Positions 22,472 through 34,453 are shown, counted from the first letter of the stretch. The stretch is DNA of 64,000 nucleotides from Euryodendron excelsum (GCA_033060915.1 CM065397.1:22540501-22604500); one strand, 5' to 3'. Notes: a model not told the origin generated them from the sequence alone. Numbers and translations: made by a program.

Positions 22472-24132
22472 CTATTTGATAGCATCTAAGATGGGGATAT
22501 TCACCCTAACCTGTTTCAATATCTCATAAATCTTAGAATTCAATAATTCATTCTTAGGTTTACTCAATCGGTGGGGAAACGAGGCATGTTTCATGACATC
22601 AATGCCTGCGTCTTTAGATGCATCATTAGATTCAACAAGAGGCTCAGAATGATTCTTATTATTTCCCGAATTTTGCTCACTTTCTTTCTCACTCCTCTCT
22701 TTCTCTTGCTCTTTTCCCAACCCCACAATCTTATCACTACCCTTTTGGCTTTCTTTCTTAGGAGGAATGGTTTTATCAATAATTTTACCACTCCTAAGGG
22801 TTGTGATGGCTTGCACCTACTCATAATTAGTTTCAACTAAATTAGTAGGTTTTGGGTTCAGCTGGGGTTGTGCCAGAAATCTTCCCGGTACCTGTTGTGT
22901 CAAAGCTTGAGACATTATAGCTATGTTCTTCTGAATATCATGGAAGATGCTTATATGTTGATCAAGCTTTTGCTCAGTCCTATCCACTCTATTGGTAACC
23001 CCTCTCAAATCATTAGACAATTGGTTAACATTGTTATCCACAGTGCATCTGTGAAGAGGTTGGTACTATGTGAGTTGGGGTTAATAAGGCACAAGTGGGT
23101 TGGGTGGTACTGTGTGGGTTGGGGCTTGGAAATGTTGAGCTCGCAGTTGTTGTGGTTGGATTTAGTAAGGTTGAGGGTTTTGAAACCCTCCTTAGTAAGC
23201 TTGAGGGTTTTGAGGACCCTCGTTTCTCCAACTAAAATTAGGGTGATTTTGCCAGCCCGGGTTATATGTATTAAAGTAGGGGTTTCCCCACTCCTTTGGT
23301 CTGTATAACCTCCTCAGTGCTGGCCAACTGCAGTGACTTGGCCATGCAATGCCTCTCGCACTCCTAGTATGACTGGGCATTTGGTAGTGTCATGCTACGA
23401 AGTGTCACACACTCGACATGGTGAACTAGTAGGTTCAACCTCTATGGTGTGGCTCAACCTCTATGGTCCCTGCACACATAGACTTTACAAACATCTTCAA
23501 TTGAGGAGTCAATGAAGAGTAGAAGTTGCTAATGATATGCCAATCGACAAACCCATGGTGTGGACATGATAACAACAAATCTTTAAACCCCTCCTAACCT
23601 TAGAAGAAGGTTTCTCCTAACCTTGGGGCAAATTGAGAGATTTGGTGAAGAAACGCCTCGGTCTTATGTTCAGGGAAAAAATATTTGAAGAATTTCCCTT
23701 ACAGTGTATGCCAAGAGTGTATAGACCTAAGCCTCAATGAATTAAACCATATCTTGGCCTTGTCTTTCAGATTGAATGTGAATTGTTTTAAAAGTAAAAC
23801 TTCCCATGGACAAGGGCTATCCTGAAATATCGAGCATGCATCCTCAAAATCCTTGATATAAATGTATGGATGTTCAGAATCCATACCATTGAAAGTAGGC
23901 AACAGTTATAGCATTATCGGCCTCAGATTAAGCGTGTTTTGGTGCTCGTGAAATACTATGCATGATGTGGGGTTTGCCTTAGGGGATTCATATACTCCCG
24001 CATTGTTCTGTGTTGAGGAGGTGTCATGTCACCATGGTTACTCCCTCTGTCATTAGGATCTACTGGAAGCTATAGGTTAAGAGGGGGATTCAAACCCTGA
24101 GGGTTGCTAGCCCCATCATTAATGTTGGCCAT
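22472..24132 (-). pseudogene. Athila-type gag, broken
   Basis: The start is placed at ATG 24,132 (MANINDGASNPQGLNPPLN, then a stop). A capsid segment at 23,902-23,699 has HIKDF-like text YIYIKDFEDACSIF and NLKDKAKIWFNSL. A zinc knuckle around 23,430-23,380 reads CRVCDTS, stop, HDTTKC, so CX2CX4HX4C is intact except for the stop in the spacer. NPYFNTYNPGWQNHPNFSW at about 23,280 and the AITTLRSGK motif at 22,810 are Athila signatures. At least five stops interrupt it. The Gag-pol junction is not visible as a separate signal; Athila normally makes one polyprotein. Confidence 0.8.
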
Positions 24133-24745
24133 GGGTATAGGACCCAGATCAACTGCTAATCGAAAATTTGGGACAAGAGTTCTCGATAGAAAAAAAGTGT
24201 GATAGGTAGGAGGACGATCTTCAACCCTCACCAAACGCCTATGAATATCCCTAAAGAACTATTGTGACATACAAGTCTACACAACCTATAAGGAATGAAC
24301 TGTTCTGACCAAATAAAACACTAAAATGAAAATGAAAACAAGGAATGAAAACAATGGTTAAAAAGTCACCTTCACAAAGAAACAAAATCAATAAAAAAAA
24401 TATACATGTTAGAAATGTTAGTATTGTTAACCTTAGTGTGCGGTGCTAACCTGAACAGGAAGTGAATTAACCCGAAATAAGGTTATCTAAAATAAACAAG
24501 AAAATAAAAAAAACAGAAAACAAAAATAAATACTGTAAATAATGTTAGATAGTTAGATAGTTAGAAAGTTAGATGGTTAGTTAGTTAGAAATGGAACGAA
24601 GTCACAGGTCTGTATAAACCGTTCAAATTCCTTCGTTAAGATAGGAATGCAATCAATTGTCCTTGAGGCCACAAAGGTATTTTTTTTTTTTCTTTATTTT
24701 GCATGTTTTAATTAAAACCCGTTCTCTGGCAATGGCACCAAAAAT
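24133..24745 (-). mobile_element. Athila leader and primer-binding site
   Basis: Noncoding leader between the 5' LTR and gag. The primer-binding-site-like stretch is at 24,728-24,740. Positions 24,411-24,745 align with 1-308. Short GTTAGATA repeats occur near 24,545-24,590. Confidence 0.7.
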
Positions 24746-24795
24746 TGACTTGATCTACTTAATACACCCAAGAGCATGTGCGGCAAAGTAGTATT

Positions 24796-26611
24796 TGTTA
24801 GTCCATATTGCAACCTAAGAGTAGAGGGTAAATTGAGTTCAAACAATAATTCAACAAATAATTTTAGATTTAAAAATTCTAACTAAATATTCAAACAAAT
24901 ATTAATCAACCAATAATGTGTTATAAATAAATGCAAGTAATTTAAACTATAAAGTAAAGAAGATAAAGAGAAGAGAATACGACACTAAGATTTATCGTAG
25001 TTTGACTTCAATTCTAAAATCTACGTCCACTCTCCAAGGCTTCTTCTTTGATTTTTCTCCAATATATCCAAATCATAGATACAGCCACTAACCTTTTAAC
25101 CTAAGTGTTAGTCCTCTTTTATAACTAGTTTTTTCCACATATGCTAGTCACACCTTTCCAACTAGTTTTTTACACAAATGCTAGTCATACCCAACCAAGT
25201 GATCTCTCACTCCAACTAGTTTTTATACAGATGCTCGTCACACCCAACACCTAGTTATTTTTCTTAGCTAGACTCTCACTTACCAGAAGAAAGAACAAGA
25301 GTACAACCACTCTTACTTATAAATAAATTCTATCAAAAAATAGATATGCCAATGAAGCTCTCAAAATATTATAACATAAAAGATAATTAAGCTTTCAAAG
25401 ACTTTGTATAATGAATATCACTTTGATGCACAATCTCTTATTACTCTTGATGTTCTTGTGCTTTTGTTCCTCAAGTGCATCTCTATTTATAGATGAAAAT
25501 AGGAGGATAATTTGTAGCTTTAAATGAGTTTATAGCCATTTGAGAGCATTGAAGATATTTCTTCCCGTTACGCTACTTGTTGTTAGATAGGTTTTTGAAT
25601 TTATGATCAGATGCCTTCACTTTCATCTTAATTTCTCCTTGATAACATTCGAATTTTAAAATAGCTACAAGATAAATATTGTAGACATGGAAGTCAGCTT
25701 TTTCGAACCTCAATAATCAGATTGATCCAATGGTTAGGTCAAAAGTTATAAGCAAATTACTAGAGCTGTCTCCTAGCTGGTATATTTGAATTTCTGCACC
25801 GCTATGTCAATTTAAATCAGTTTTTTTCATATAGCAAATGTTCGATTTTAAACATCTCTATAAGATATGAAATGTATATATGGATGTTATCTTTCCACAT
25901 CCTCAAGAATCAAAGTATTTGAAAATCAAAGTCAAAAGATATGAGTGAAATACTCAGACTATCTCCTAGCTATCATCGTTGAATTTTTGCTGCACTAAAT
26001 CTTCTTTCACATAGTGTTTCACCCAGATAACATTTGAATTTGAAAATTCATATAACATATAAAATATATATATATATATGGATGTTATATTTTCATAACT
26101 TCAAAAATCAGATCATTTAGACTTAAAGATCAAAAGATATGTTCAAATAATCATGACTGTCTCTTGGTTGCCGTATAACAAATTTCAAATCCAATAAGTT
26201 ACTTTTCAGCTCATTTTCATCCAAGAAAACATCCTTTTCATGAAAATTTTATAAAATGCCATAATTAAACATTTGAGTATTCTTTCTAATGCCATAAGAA
26301 TTAGATCAATCCAACGGCTAGATAAAAAGAAATAAGCAACAAATTATGGTTGTATCATAAGATATAGTTTCATCTAATTTTCTTCCTTGAATCAAGATTC
26401 CTTAAAACATGATTCTCAAGTATTTAGATATAACTTTTCAAATCTTGATCACTCTTTCAAGTGCTTCATAATCCTGCAAAACTTTATTACACCAACTAGA
26501 CCAAGAATTAAAAGTATTGAATATATATAATCAAGAAAATATTTATAAATCAAAATAAGTTATCATCAAAACCATTTATAAAATTTCATATGAATAAATT
26601 TAGGGCTAACA
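24796..26611 (-). mobile_element. Solo LTR of the gag-only copia family
   Basis: A single 1.82-kb LTR collinear with 359-2,196. The flanks GTATT (24,791-24,795) and ATATT (26,612-26,616) are the target duplication with one change. The insertion point within the Athila LTR is the same nucleotide as that of the element at 359-10,924. The TATA box is at 25,492-25,483. Confidence 0.85.
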
Positions 26612-27377
26612 ATATTCAATAATTATCCAGTAAAACCAGGTTTAAACCACAGGGAACGGTTATCCAAACATGCAAAGTTGGCACTAGAATTCACTCACGG
26701 TAAAAAAATTAGATGGAGAGTAAGTCATGTTAAATATCATAGCATCGCAATAGTTTCAGTTGGAACCTAAGCCAACTTGTTTGAATTCTACCATGAATAG
26801 TACCGATGATATCTAGACAGTTGGTGTAAAAAAAAAAAAAATTAAATAGTAACCAAAATAAAACAGTTTGTTTGGGAGGTTTGATGATTGTTGAACTAGA
26901 CTTTAAATTAAACTTAATAAGACGGTCTTGGATCCAATTGATCCGATCACCCAATTCAGTCGAAATTCTAACAGAGATTTTGTAACTCATATCATTAACT
27001 CTGTCTTGAGCCTTTGATTCCAAAGATTTAACAATTACAACAAAATTTAATAATAATTAAATCTACAATAATAAAATTAAATCCATAAATTCATACCATC
27101 GATTTGTGTAGTAACTATACCAAACTAATATTTGTGCATAGAAATTACTAATCTTAATCGAGAATCTAAGTTTTCTCAAAGATCTAGAATTTAATTATCA
27201 AGAATTGAAAGATTTTAAAGATAAACAATGAAAATCCAATTACCTTCGTTAATATCCCAAGATCATCAGATGATCTTCACAATTGGCTCTAACAAAAAAA
27301 AAAAAAACTAGTTACTCATTGCAATGAAAAGACTTGGCTTGAAAAAAAATGACTTCATAAATAATTGAAAGCTCCTA

Positions 27378-27380
<3 letters not shown>

Positions 27381-27423
<43 letters not shown>
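27381..27423. repeat. (CT)n microsatellite
   Basis: An uninterrupted 43-bp CT run inside the Athila 5' LTR, absent from the shared LTR. Confidence 0.9.
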
Positions 27424-27425
<2 letters not shown>

Positions 27426-27884
27426 GCCTCCTCCCTCCTTCCTTGGTCTTTATAGACTCACAAGATAAAGCCATCTATTTCCTATAATGATGCATTATTC
27501 CTTTATTTAATTATTAATTTCTTTTTTGTCTTCTTTCCATGTCAATTGCCATGTAAGTTGCCTTCTTTCTATGTGAATTGCCTTCTTTTTATGTGAGTTT
27601 GCTCCCTTTTTTATCCAAACAAAAACATGGGTTGTTTATTTTGGTGGAATTGTTGGAAAAGGGATATTTGCCCATGTGGGTGGACTCCAATTAATGAAGA
27701 TTCTTTTCTTTCTATGTGTTTTTGCCCTCTCTTTTATCTAAAAGCCTACAAAATACTAAACAAATTTTACTATGATTAAAAGTAAATTAATTAAAACTAT
27801 TTATAATTATTTTCATGCTAACAAATACAAAGTTACGAATTTATAATTACACTTTTACATTATAATCATCTATAAACTCAAAAA

Positions 27885-28260
27885 CGTTCAAAAAAAGTGA
27901 GATACGTTGAAAAAAAGTGAGATCCCCAAAATGAAAAATAAAAACTACATTTATAGTTGAAAATAAAACAGGGTTGTCGTAAAGCGTTTGATCGCCCTAC
28001 GAGGCCATTCAAATTCGAACAGGTGAAATCAAGCCTCTGTATTTTTGAACGGTTTCACAAAGGGCTTTATCTGGGCTATGTTATGGAACGGCGTTTGAAT
28101 GCCCTTGGGGGCTGCTCGAACTCTTGGACACCCGTTTGAATGCCCTCAAAGGCCATTCGAACAGTCCATTGTATATTTTGTCCTTAGCTCCCTCAACTTA
28201 TTCCTTTTAAGCTCATAACCTATCAAGCAACCATAAAATCAAGTTAGAATCAAAATACAA
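27885..28260. repeat. LTR-like fragment related to the right-end Athila-type LTR
   Basis: It begins with GAGATCCCCAAA and continues with words shared with 62,160-62,250 and 63,610-63,960, such as GGCTGAAAATAAAATAG-like and AAGTCTCTGAATTTT-like stretches. It also has a repeated CATTCAAA/CATTCGAAC motif. The borders are not clear. Confidence 0.45.
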
Positions 28261-29790
28261 CTAAAACAATGAAATACTACTTATATAAAGCCAACAAATA
28301 GCTAATTAGAGGGTTGTAGCTGCACTTATGTAGCACAATCATGTAGTACCTTTGCATAGCGCATTCAACTATATCTAGTGCCTTATCAGCTTCCCAAAAA
28401 GTTGTGTTTCTTTTGGGGATGGGATATATAATTTCTTGGGATCATCCCGGGACAGCAATCATGAGACAATTTCTACCTCAATCTGATCTTCTTCGGTATT
28501 TGTTACCATGGACTAATAGATGGGATAACGTAGGTCCCATGCATTTCCTACCATTGGATCAAGTAGCAAACTTATTGCACCTCTTGTGATAACTTGTACC
28601 ACCCTATCCCTCCACTCCGTGGTATAGTATTATCTCATATACATGTTATATGGTGTCCAAATTTGAACAATTGTTCATTCCTTATTTAGCAAGCCAATCC
28701 TGAGTTAGTATTGGGCCCATGGACTATTTATCCTATCTCCCATTTAAGTAAATTTACACTTAGTGTGTGGGATTATTATTTCAACCCTCTCTCCCTCTCT
28801 CTTGCTCTCTCTCTCTCTCTCTTCCCAGTCACTTAACCAACTCTCCAAAGAGTTACAAGTTTACAACAGCCATCCCAACATTTCAGCATCCCATGCAACC
28901 CAAGGGCACCTCTGTGTCAGCCCGACGTCTTGGAAGCGCGTTTACGCAAGGCCTAGATCTTTTTAAACTCTTGAAGGGCAAGTTAAGTAAATGAATACGC
29001 GTCACATGTACTAGTTTAAAATTCAATCCCCACAATTGCTGCACAAATACATTTCCAAGTGTGTTCTCGCACTCTTAAAATAAGCATGTCCACGTGCATT
29101 TATTAGCGAGGACCCTGCTAAATTGTGTCTAGGAATTAAAAAAATATAGTGAAAATATATGTATGTATAGAATTACACCGATTTTAAAACTTCCGAAAAA
29201 CCCGACTGTGGAAGGATTGCAAGTTGGTCCTACAAAGAGTTGGGAAAAATTTGTAAGGATTTCTGCCGTCTAGGCTGGATGAAATTTCTGTGGCCCTATG
29301 TACGTAGAGCACACTAAATTGCCTCATATTAAAACTATGTTATTAATCTACTTTTAATCTTTCTATATTTGTGAGAATTACTATAACTGTGAATATGCTC
29401 AAATAAAAAATATAAATAACTATACATAACAAAATAGTATGATGTCATATACACAGGGTGACAAGAATGAAAAATTTTTCTATTCTTTTATGAAATTGGA
29501 GAAATTTCTAAGTTCACATTTTTTTTTTTTTTTTGGTGGGGCAATATCCATAACTCTACCTACCTCTCACATCAAGGGAACCCCCTTGTGAGTCCAGCCC
29601 ACATAAGAGGAAAAACTATGGATAAAACCGCTAGTTGTATAAATTGAACAATCTCCTTGTACTTGTTTCCTTAAAGTGTATATATATATATATTCATTTA
29701 TTTGACGATATTTTCATGAAAGAAGGATGGAGCATTTGTATGCAACTATTACCTTCAAACTCACATAAGCCGCCCATCATGTAGTAGGTT
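28261..29790. other. Intergenic DNA without a recognisable gene
   Basis: It holds a CT-rich tract (28,785-28,821), a T16 run near 29,520 that could be the reversed tail of a small retroposon, and a short TA run near 29,682. Frames at 28,404-28,589 and 28,763-28,994 show no known domain. Confidence 0.5.
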
Positions 29791-29795
29791 TCCTT

Positions 29796-29820
29796 TTGAC
29801 CCATTCAACCATTTTTGACC
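29796..29820 (+). promoter_or_regulatory. Paired W-boxes upstream of the WRKY gene
   Basis: Two TTGACC motifs at 29,796-29,801 and 29,815-29,820, 19 bp apart, about 950 bp before the start codon. A TTGACT (also TGACTCA) is at 30,191-30,196. TTGAC[C/T] is the known WRKY binding site, and stress-induced group IIa genes often have paired W-boxes for auto- and cross-regulation. That this pair is used is inference. Confidence 0.5.
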
Positions 29821-30102
29821 TCTAACGTAGAAAGCCAGCCTGCAGTCGGTCTTGGGTCCAGCTGTAAACAGTTTGAATTCAACGTACTGGTTCTCAGTGT
29901 GGACCCTTCAGTGGAACACACTTACACACTTATCCAACCAAAATTTAGATAATGGATCACAAGAATTTGGTCATCGTTGGAAGTTTGAAAATTATAGCAG
30001 CCATCTCGAAAGAAAACAATGGAATTGGAAGTTAATATCATTCAATGAGCTCATTTGGCCAAAGAAATCATTCAAGATCAAGTTCACTTGTTAGACCAGA
30101 AA

Positions 30103-30104
<2 letters not shown>

Positions 30105-30143
<39 letters not shown>
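30105..30143. repeat. (TC)n microsatellite
   Basis: A 39-bp TC run in the upstream region of the WRKY gene. Confidence 0.9.
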
Positions 30144-30144
<1 letters not shown>

Positions 30145-30408
30145 GTATTCCCACTGAGAATCCTAGGAATATCTTCTTGAGTTGTTTTTATTGACTCAGA
30201 GCAACTATGCCATTTTGATAATTCATTTGTCATCATCTTCTAACCAAAATCTGTTTGTCAAGTCTACACGTCCCAATAGAAAAGGTCTTGCCCCCTTGTG
30301 TCTGTAGGTATAATCCCGAAACCCTCCAAAAATGAACACAGAATTTTAGTTCTATGGATTTGGTTTGCACCCTCAAACACGTTGGACCCAAGAGGGCACT
30401 ATATAGCT

Positions 30409-30416
30409 CCACGTCA
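30409..30416 (+). promoter_or_regulatory. ACGT-core bZIP-type site
   Basis: CCACGTCA lies 354 bp before the WRKY start codon. It is a G/C-box-like bZIP target. The support is motif only. Confidence 0.3.
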
Positions 30417-30604
30417 TGCATTGTGTATCTTTGATGTAATGCCTGCTTACGTATGCACTGTACGTTTTGTGTTTGTACTATTCTTCAAGCAATGGTTCTT
30501 TATATACACCACCAAGCACCTGATTTTCTAACACATGTATTTGATTTCAACATCTTGCCCTCCTAGAAATAAGACTATAGGGAAGACTCAATTCTCTCCT
30601 GGTT

Positions 30605-30608
30605 GAGA

Positions 30609-30651
<43 letters not shown>

Positions 30652-30652
30652 C
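30605..30652. repeat. (GA)n microsatellite
   Basis: A GA run of 48 bp with one T interruption, 118 bp before the WRKY start codon. It is complementary to the TC run at 30,105-30,143. Confidence 0.9.
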
Positions 30653-30694
30653 CAGCCACTTTTAATCAAAAGGGGGCTGCATATGTATCACAAA

Positions 30695-30708
30695 ATTCAT
30701 ATATATAC
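30695..30708 (+). promoter_or_regulatory. Probable TATA box of the WRKY gene
   Basis: CATATATATACTAG lies about 70 bp before the ATG, which would give a leader of roughly 40 bases. A second candidate, TTTATATACACC, is near 30,500 and would give a leader of about 250 bases. Confidence 0.4.
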
Positions 30709-30769
30709 TAGATACATAAGCATTTCTCTTTATCAGCTTATCATATTGATTTTGGTTCAACTTTGAACC

Positions 30770-32588
30770 ATGGATTCTCAGGAATATATTTGTCATGTAG
30801 AGAAGGTAAGGAGGTTCCTTCTTTTCAAATATTTGCTTTGCTTTTGGCTTTTACTGTCATCACAAAATATCAACTTAAGTTATCTTTTCCATAGCATTGG
30901 GACTGAATCGACTTTGTTTCGTGCCGGAAATGAAACTAATAAATGTAATATGATTGTTTAGATTTAAGATCTGAATCTCAAGATAGCCAAGTTTATATAT
31001 ATATATATATTTTTTTTTTTTGCTGATTGCCAATTTTATATATTTACTTAACATGCGGATGTGCTTTAATCCAATGATGAATACTTGCTTTCAATTCTGG
31101 TTGAAAAAAAAAAATGATTTCTTTAGGTTTTACCTACGAAATCTACAGATGTTTCTAACAGTGGAAATTTTATTTTTTTTCTTTTCCATGCATCCATCTT
31201 TCTTGTTTAGTTGGAAAATCTAGAATCAGAACTCGAACGCTTGGGCAAAGAAAATGAAAATCTTAGATTCTTGCTAGAGGTTATGAGTGGTCAATGCAAC
31301 ATCCTTCAAGCACATATCCAGAGGAAGAATGAAGAACAAATAACCAGTGTTCTAAACAAGAACAGCATCAGCTTTGACACAAACAGGACTGAATTTCCGG
31401 TAGCTAAGCTGTCAGAAGTTTTTGTAAGAACCGACTTAGGAGACAAGAGCTTGGTAAGTCCCTTAATCGCTCTTCTTACATTAGTAAACTTATTGTTGTC
31501 ACAGACTAATTAGTCTATGTCTATGTCCATTATATTTTCTTTACGATGCTAGATAGTGAAAGATGGGTTTCAATGGAGAAAATACGGGCAGAAAGTTACT
31601 AAAGATAATCCATCTCCTCGAGCTTATTACAGGTGCTCAATGGCTCCCGAATGCCCAGTCAAAAAGAAGGTATATATACTCAAAACGATGATCACTAAAA
31701 TTTTGTTTGAAACTATCATTGGAAAGGTCACAAATTATAATGAGCTTAATTTTAATACAATGTCAATATAAAAGTGTTTTTACAAAATACCAACATGTGA
31801 CATATGTCTTTTAAAATTTAAGTCAAACATAAAAAGAAGCAATACTAATGTACAATAGTCGCAATTTAGTGACCGCTTTAATTTGTAGAAAATACTATGC
31901 GCTCGCAATGTATTAAAATGAAACTCTACAATTAACATGATATCATAGTCAGCTTTGAAGAGATCGATTGAAGGATAAAAAAAGGTGAGTGCGTGGGTGG
32001 AAAGAATTCCTTATTGAACCACAATTGGGAAAATATATTGGGTTAATTACATGCTTCTAAAGATATAGTTCCAATACATTATTTTGTAAATCTCGAGTTT
32101 TTCATTTTTCCATCAAAATTATTATGAATTTTTTAGTGAATTAACGGCATAGTTCTTACTATTTAACTTCTAACTGAATGTTCCTCCTCATGATTTTGGG
32201 GATTTAGGTGCAAAGGTGCAGAGAGGACGAGTCTGTTCTAGTTGTAACTTATGAAGGAGAACACAACCATGGATCTCAGGGTTCATATGGGAATTCATCT
32301 TCTCCACCATGTAGCTTGATCAAAAGCTCAGCACCTAATGTTTATAGTCCAGTCACAGCTAGAACTTGTCAACCAAATACTACCCTTGATCTAACTCTTT
32401 CTGTAACAAACCAAGAGATTCAAAAACCTTATCAAAGTTTAGTGGAAGACTACAACGACAACAAAGGCAATTGCAGAAAAATTGAAGAATACGTAACATC
32501 CTTAATTAAAGATCCTAACTTCACTTCAGCTTTAGCAAAAGCTGTTGCGAGTTCTGTGACTCAACAGCCCAATTTAACCCATACTTGA
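30770..32588 (+). CDS. Group IIa WRKY transcription factor (WRKY40/18/60 type)
   Basis: Four exons, all in phase 0: 30,770-30,805; 31,211-31,453; 31,553-31,669; 32,208-32,588. Every intron has GT-AG ends, and the protein is 258 residues. A leucine-zipper-like coiled coil spans about residues 13-50 ([18 protein letters not shown]). The WRKY domain is at about 95-155: [11 protein letters not shown], then a C2H2 zinc finger CX5CX23HXH (CSMAPEC ... HNH), all ligands present. The last intron falls between CPVKKK and VQR, the position typical of groups IIa and IIb. The C-terminal text [18 protein letters not shown] matches the conserved tail of group IIa. Known relatives bind W-boxes in the nucleus and modulate defence and abscisic acid signalling. 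It is slightly shorter than Arabidopsis WRKY40 (about 300 residues), and I see no basic KKRK-like signal between zipper and domain. Confidence 0.92.
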
Positions 32589-32912
32589 ATTTGAATCTTG
32601 CTTACGATCTATTGTTGAATGCATGGTGGCAAAAACTATGCAGAATTTTGAATTTTGATGTATCTATTATCTACTTTACAAATGCAATGGATCAAGTATT
32701 GGGCTGAATATGATCTCTGATGTCATTTGAAGAATTATTAACTTCGAGTGCATAGCTGTCTAACAATCTAAGAGAGCAAGTCTTGTTTGTTCATTCATTT
32801 TTTTTTTCTTCTTTTTTTTTTTTTTAAGTTTAACCTTCACCCTCTATTTGGTTCTCACGAGGAATGAGGGAAAAGAGAGGAATGTTTTTATTGATAAATA
32901 CTTGAACAACAC

Positions 32913-34441
32913 TTTTTTTTTTTTTTGAACGGCGAAGAAGGGGAGATTGCATTGAAGGAAATACAATTACAAAGATATGGGATAGAACTTGAGATTGCCA
33001 AGAGCCCTTAGCGTCAATTTCACACCATACAGAGAAGAACAGTTAGTAAGAAGCCAACAAAAACCAAGAAAATTTAGACCAAAAACCATGCCCATCCTAA
33101 AGTTATGCACTTTTCAGGAGTTTAACACCTTCTATGAAGTAAAAGAAATCATTGATAGTTGAAGGCTGACCCCATTGGCTTTGCTTTGGTCCACCAAGCC
33201 ACTTGGGATTTGATACTTTCTACCATCTCCTGACAATCGAAATGAAATCTATTGAAAGTTACCTCATTCCTAGTGATCCACATAATCCAGATGACAACTG
33301 GGAATAGAGATGCCCAAATATGATTACCCAAATTGGGATTCTTGATTGAGAACCACCAATAAGCATGTTGTCTTAAGGATCTTGCCCACACCCATTTCAA
33401 ACCCCACCAATTTATAATACTGCACCAAATCATCCAAGATCCCTTGCAGAGAAGAAAGAGATGGTCCGCTGATTCAAAGTCTTGATAGCACATAACACAC
33501 ACAGGTGATTCTATAGAAGGTAGAATTCCTCTCCTAGACAACATATATTTGATTTTTACCTTGCCTTTCAGAGCTAACCAGCCGAAAAACTAAATCTTTG
33601 GAGGGGCAAGAATTTTCCAAACTATCTTCTTGAAGGCAATCTAAAGGTCCTGTGAGTCCTCCATCAACTAGCGAAAGGATTTTACCGAATAAATTCCTTC
33701 TTTCCCAACTGTCTAGCTAACATGATCCAACCTGCTTGAAGACAAACTAACCTTCTTTAAATCATTTAACAGATCATTCAGAGATTTCGATTCTCATCCC
33801 CTAAGCTCTGTGCAAAAAACCAAATTCCAGGAACCTTTTGAGTCTATCATTTCTGAGACCAAAGCCTGTTTTTGGGAAGAGAGACCATATAGCCTTGGGA
33901 ATGATGCTTTAAGAGCCATACCCTAAATCCATGCTTTATTCCAAAACTCTGTCAAATTACCAGAGAACACATTGATCTTCAAATGAGAGAGAAGAAGCTT
34001 TTTAACTGGTTGAAGCTCCTCTAATGCCATCATAATGCCCTTCCAAATTGCAAAACAATGATCTAAAGATAGATGAGGAGGGAGCCACCTCTTCTCACTA
34101 TAGTTGTATTTGGAGCATATGAATCTCCTCCATAGGGAGTTTTTGTTTTCTACAAACCTCCACCACCATTTGGATAAGAGAGACAAATTCATAATCTTGA
34201 TTGGCACAATCCCCAGCCCCCCTTTATCCTTATTGACTGAAATCTGTTGCCAGTTTACACAATGGATCTTCCTCTTTTCAACACCATCACCCCACAAGAA
34301 CCTTCTTTGGATCTGTTCAATTGTTTTGGACACCTTTTCTAGAGCTCTGTACAGAGATAAATAATACGCTGAAAGATTAGATAAAGTAGACTTTAAAAAA
34401 GTGAGCCTTCCTCCAGTGGACAGGTATTTTCTCTTCCATAG
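32913..34441 (-). mobile_element. 5'-truncated L1-type LINE
   Basis: On the minus strand, ORF2 remnants are followed by a poly(A) tail (T14 at 32,913-32,926). 34,450-33,923 encodes the post-RT region (RKYLSTGGRLTFLKSTLSNL, GGLGIVPIKIMNLSLLSKW). 33,544-33,149 encodes the RT zinc-binding domain (CVMCYQDFESADHLFLLC). A likely target duplication is CTTGAACAACAC (32,901-32,912) and CTTGAACAAAAC (34,442-34,453), one mismatch. Frames are broken between the two parts, and the endonuclease and catalytic RT core are missing. It lies tail-to-tail with the WRKY gene, 325 bp after its stop codon. Confidence 0.85.
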
Positions 34442-34453
34442 CTTGAACAAAAC

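Larger units (their letters stand above)
309..27868 (-). mobile_element. Athila-type Ty3/gypsy retrotransposon, decayed and nested
   Basis: The complete unit reads on the minus strand: 5' LTR (27,868 to 24,746), primer-binding site, leader, gag, protease, reverse transcriptase, RNase H, integrase, a 3' region with no clear gene, a polypurine tract at 12,011-11,998, and a 3' LTR (11,997 to 309). Protein similarity (integrase text IDFMGPFPSS and VAVDYVFKWVEA, gag text NPYFNTYNPGWQNHPNF) is of the Athila lineage. Both LTRs run TGACTTG...GTGTAATCA on the plus strand. Insertions split it: copia elements in both LTRs, and a 4.46-kb noncoding element in the 3' region. Without insertions the internal part is about 8.3 kb. 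The reading frames carry many stops, so the copy is not autonomous. Confidence 0.8.
24746..27868 (-). repeat. 5' LTR of the Athila element, split by a solo copia LTR
   Basis: The LTR consists of 24,746-24,795 plus 26,617-27,868, about 1.3 kb. It matches the 3' LTR from end to end, but this copy also has a (CT)n run (27,381-27,423) and a segment at about 26,925-27,010 not seen in the other. The right flank after 27,868 is not a purine tract, as expected for the outer end of a 5' LTR. Confidence 0.75.

Noticed and set aside
22868..23308. 146-codon plus-strand frame
   Set aside because: It is antisense to the Athila gag, whose minus-strand reading carries clear family motifs.
28404..28994. Small plus-strand frames upstream of the WRKY gene as separate genes
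   Set aside because: They are short, with no domain, no clear promoter or splice support, and partly made of CT-rich sequence.
29519..29640. A second SINE ending in the T16 run
   Set aside because: No polymerase III boxes and no flanking duplication could be found.
34104..34364. 86-codon plus-strand frame
   Set aside because: It is a shadow of the LINE ORF2 remnant on the other strand.
33149..34450. A host gene with a zinc-binding domain
   Set aside because: The text is the RT-associated zinc-binding region of an L1-type LINE, 5'-truncated and ending in a poly(A) tail.
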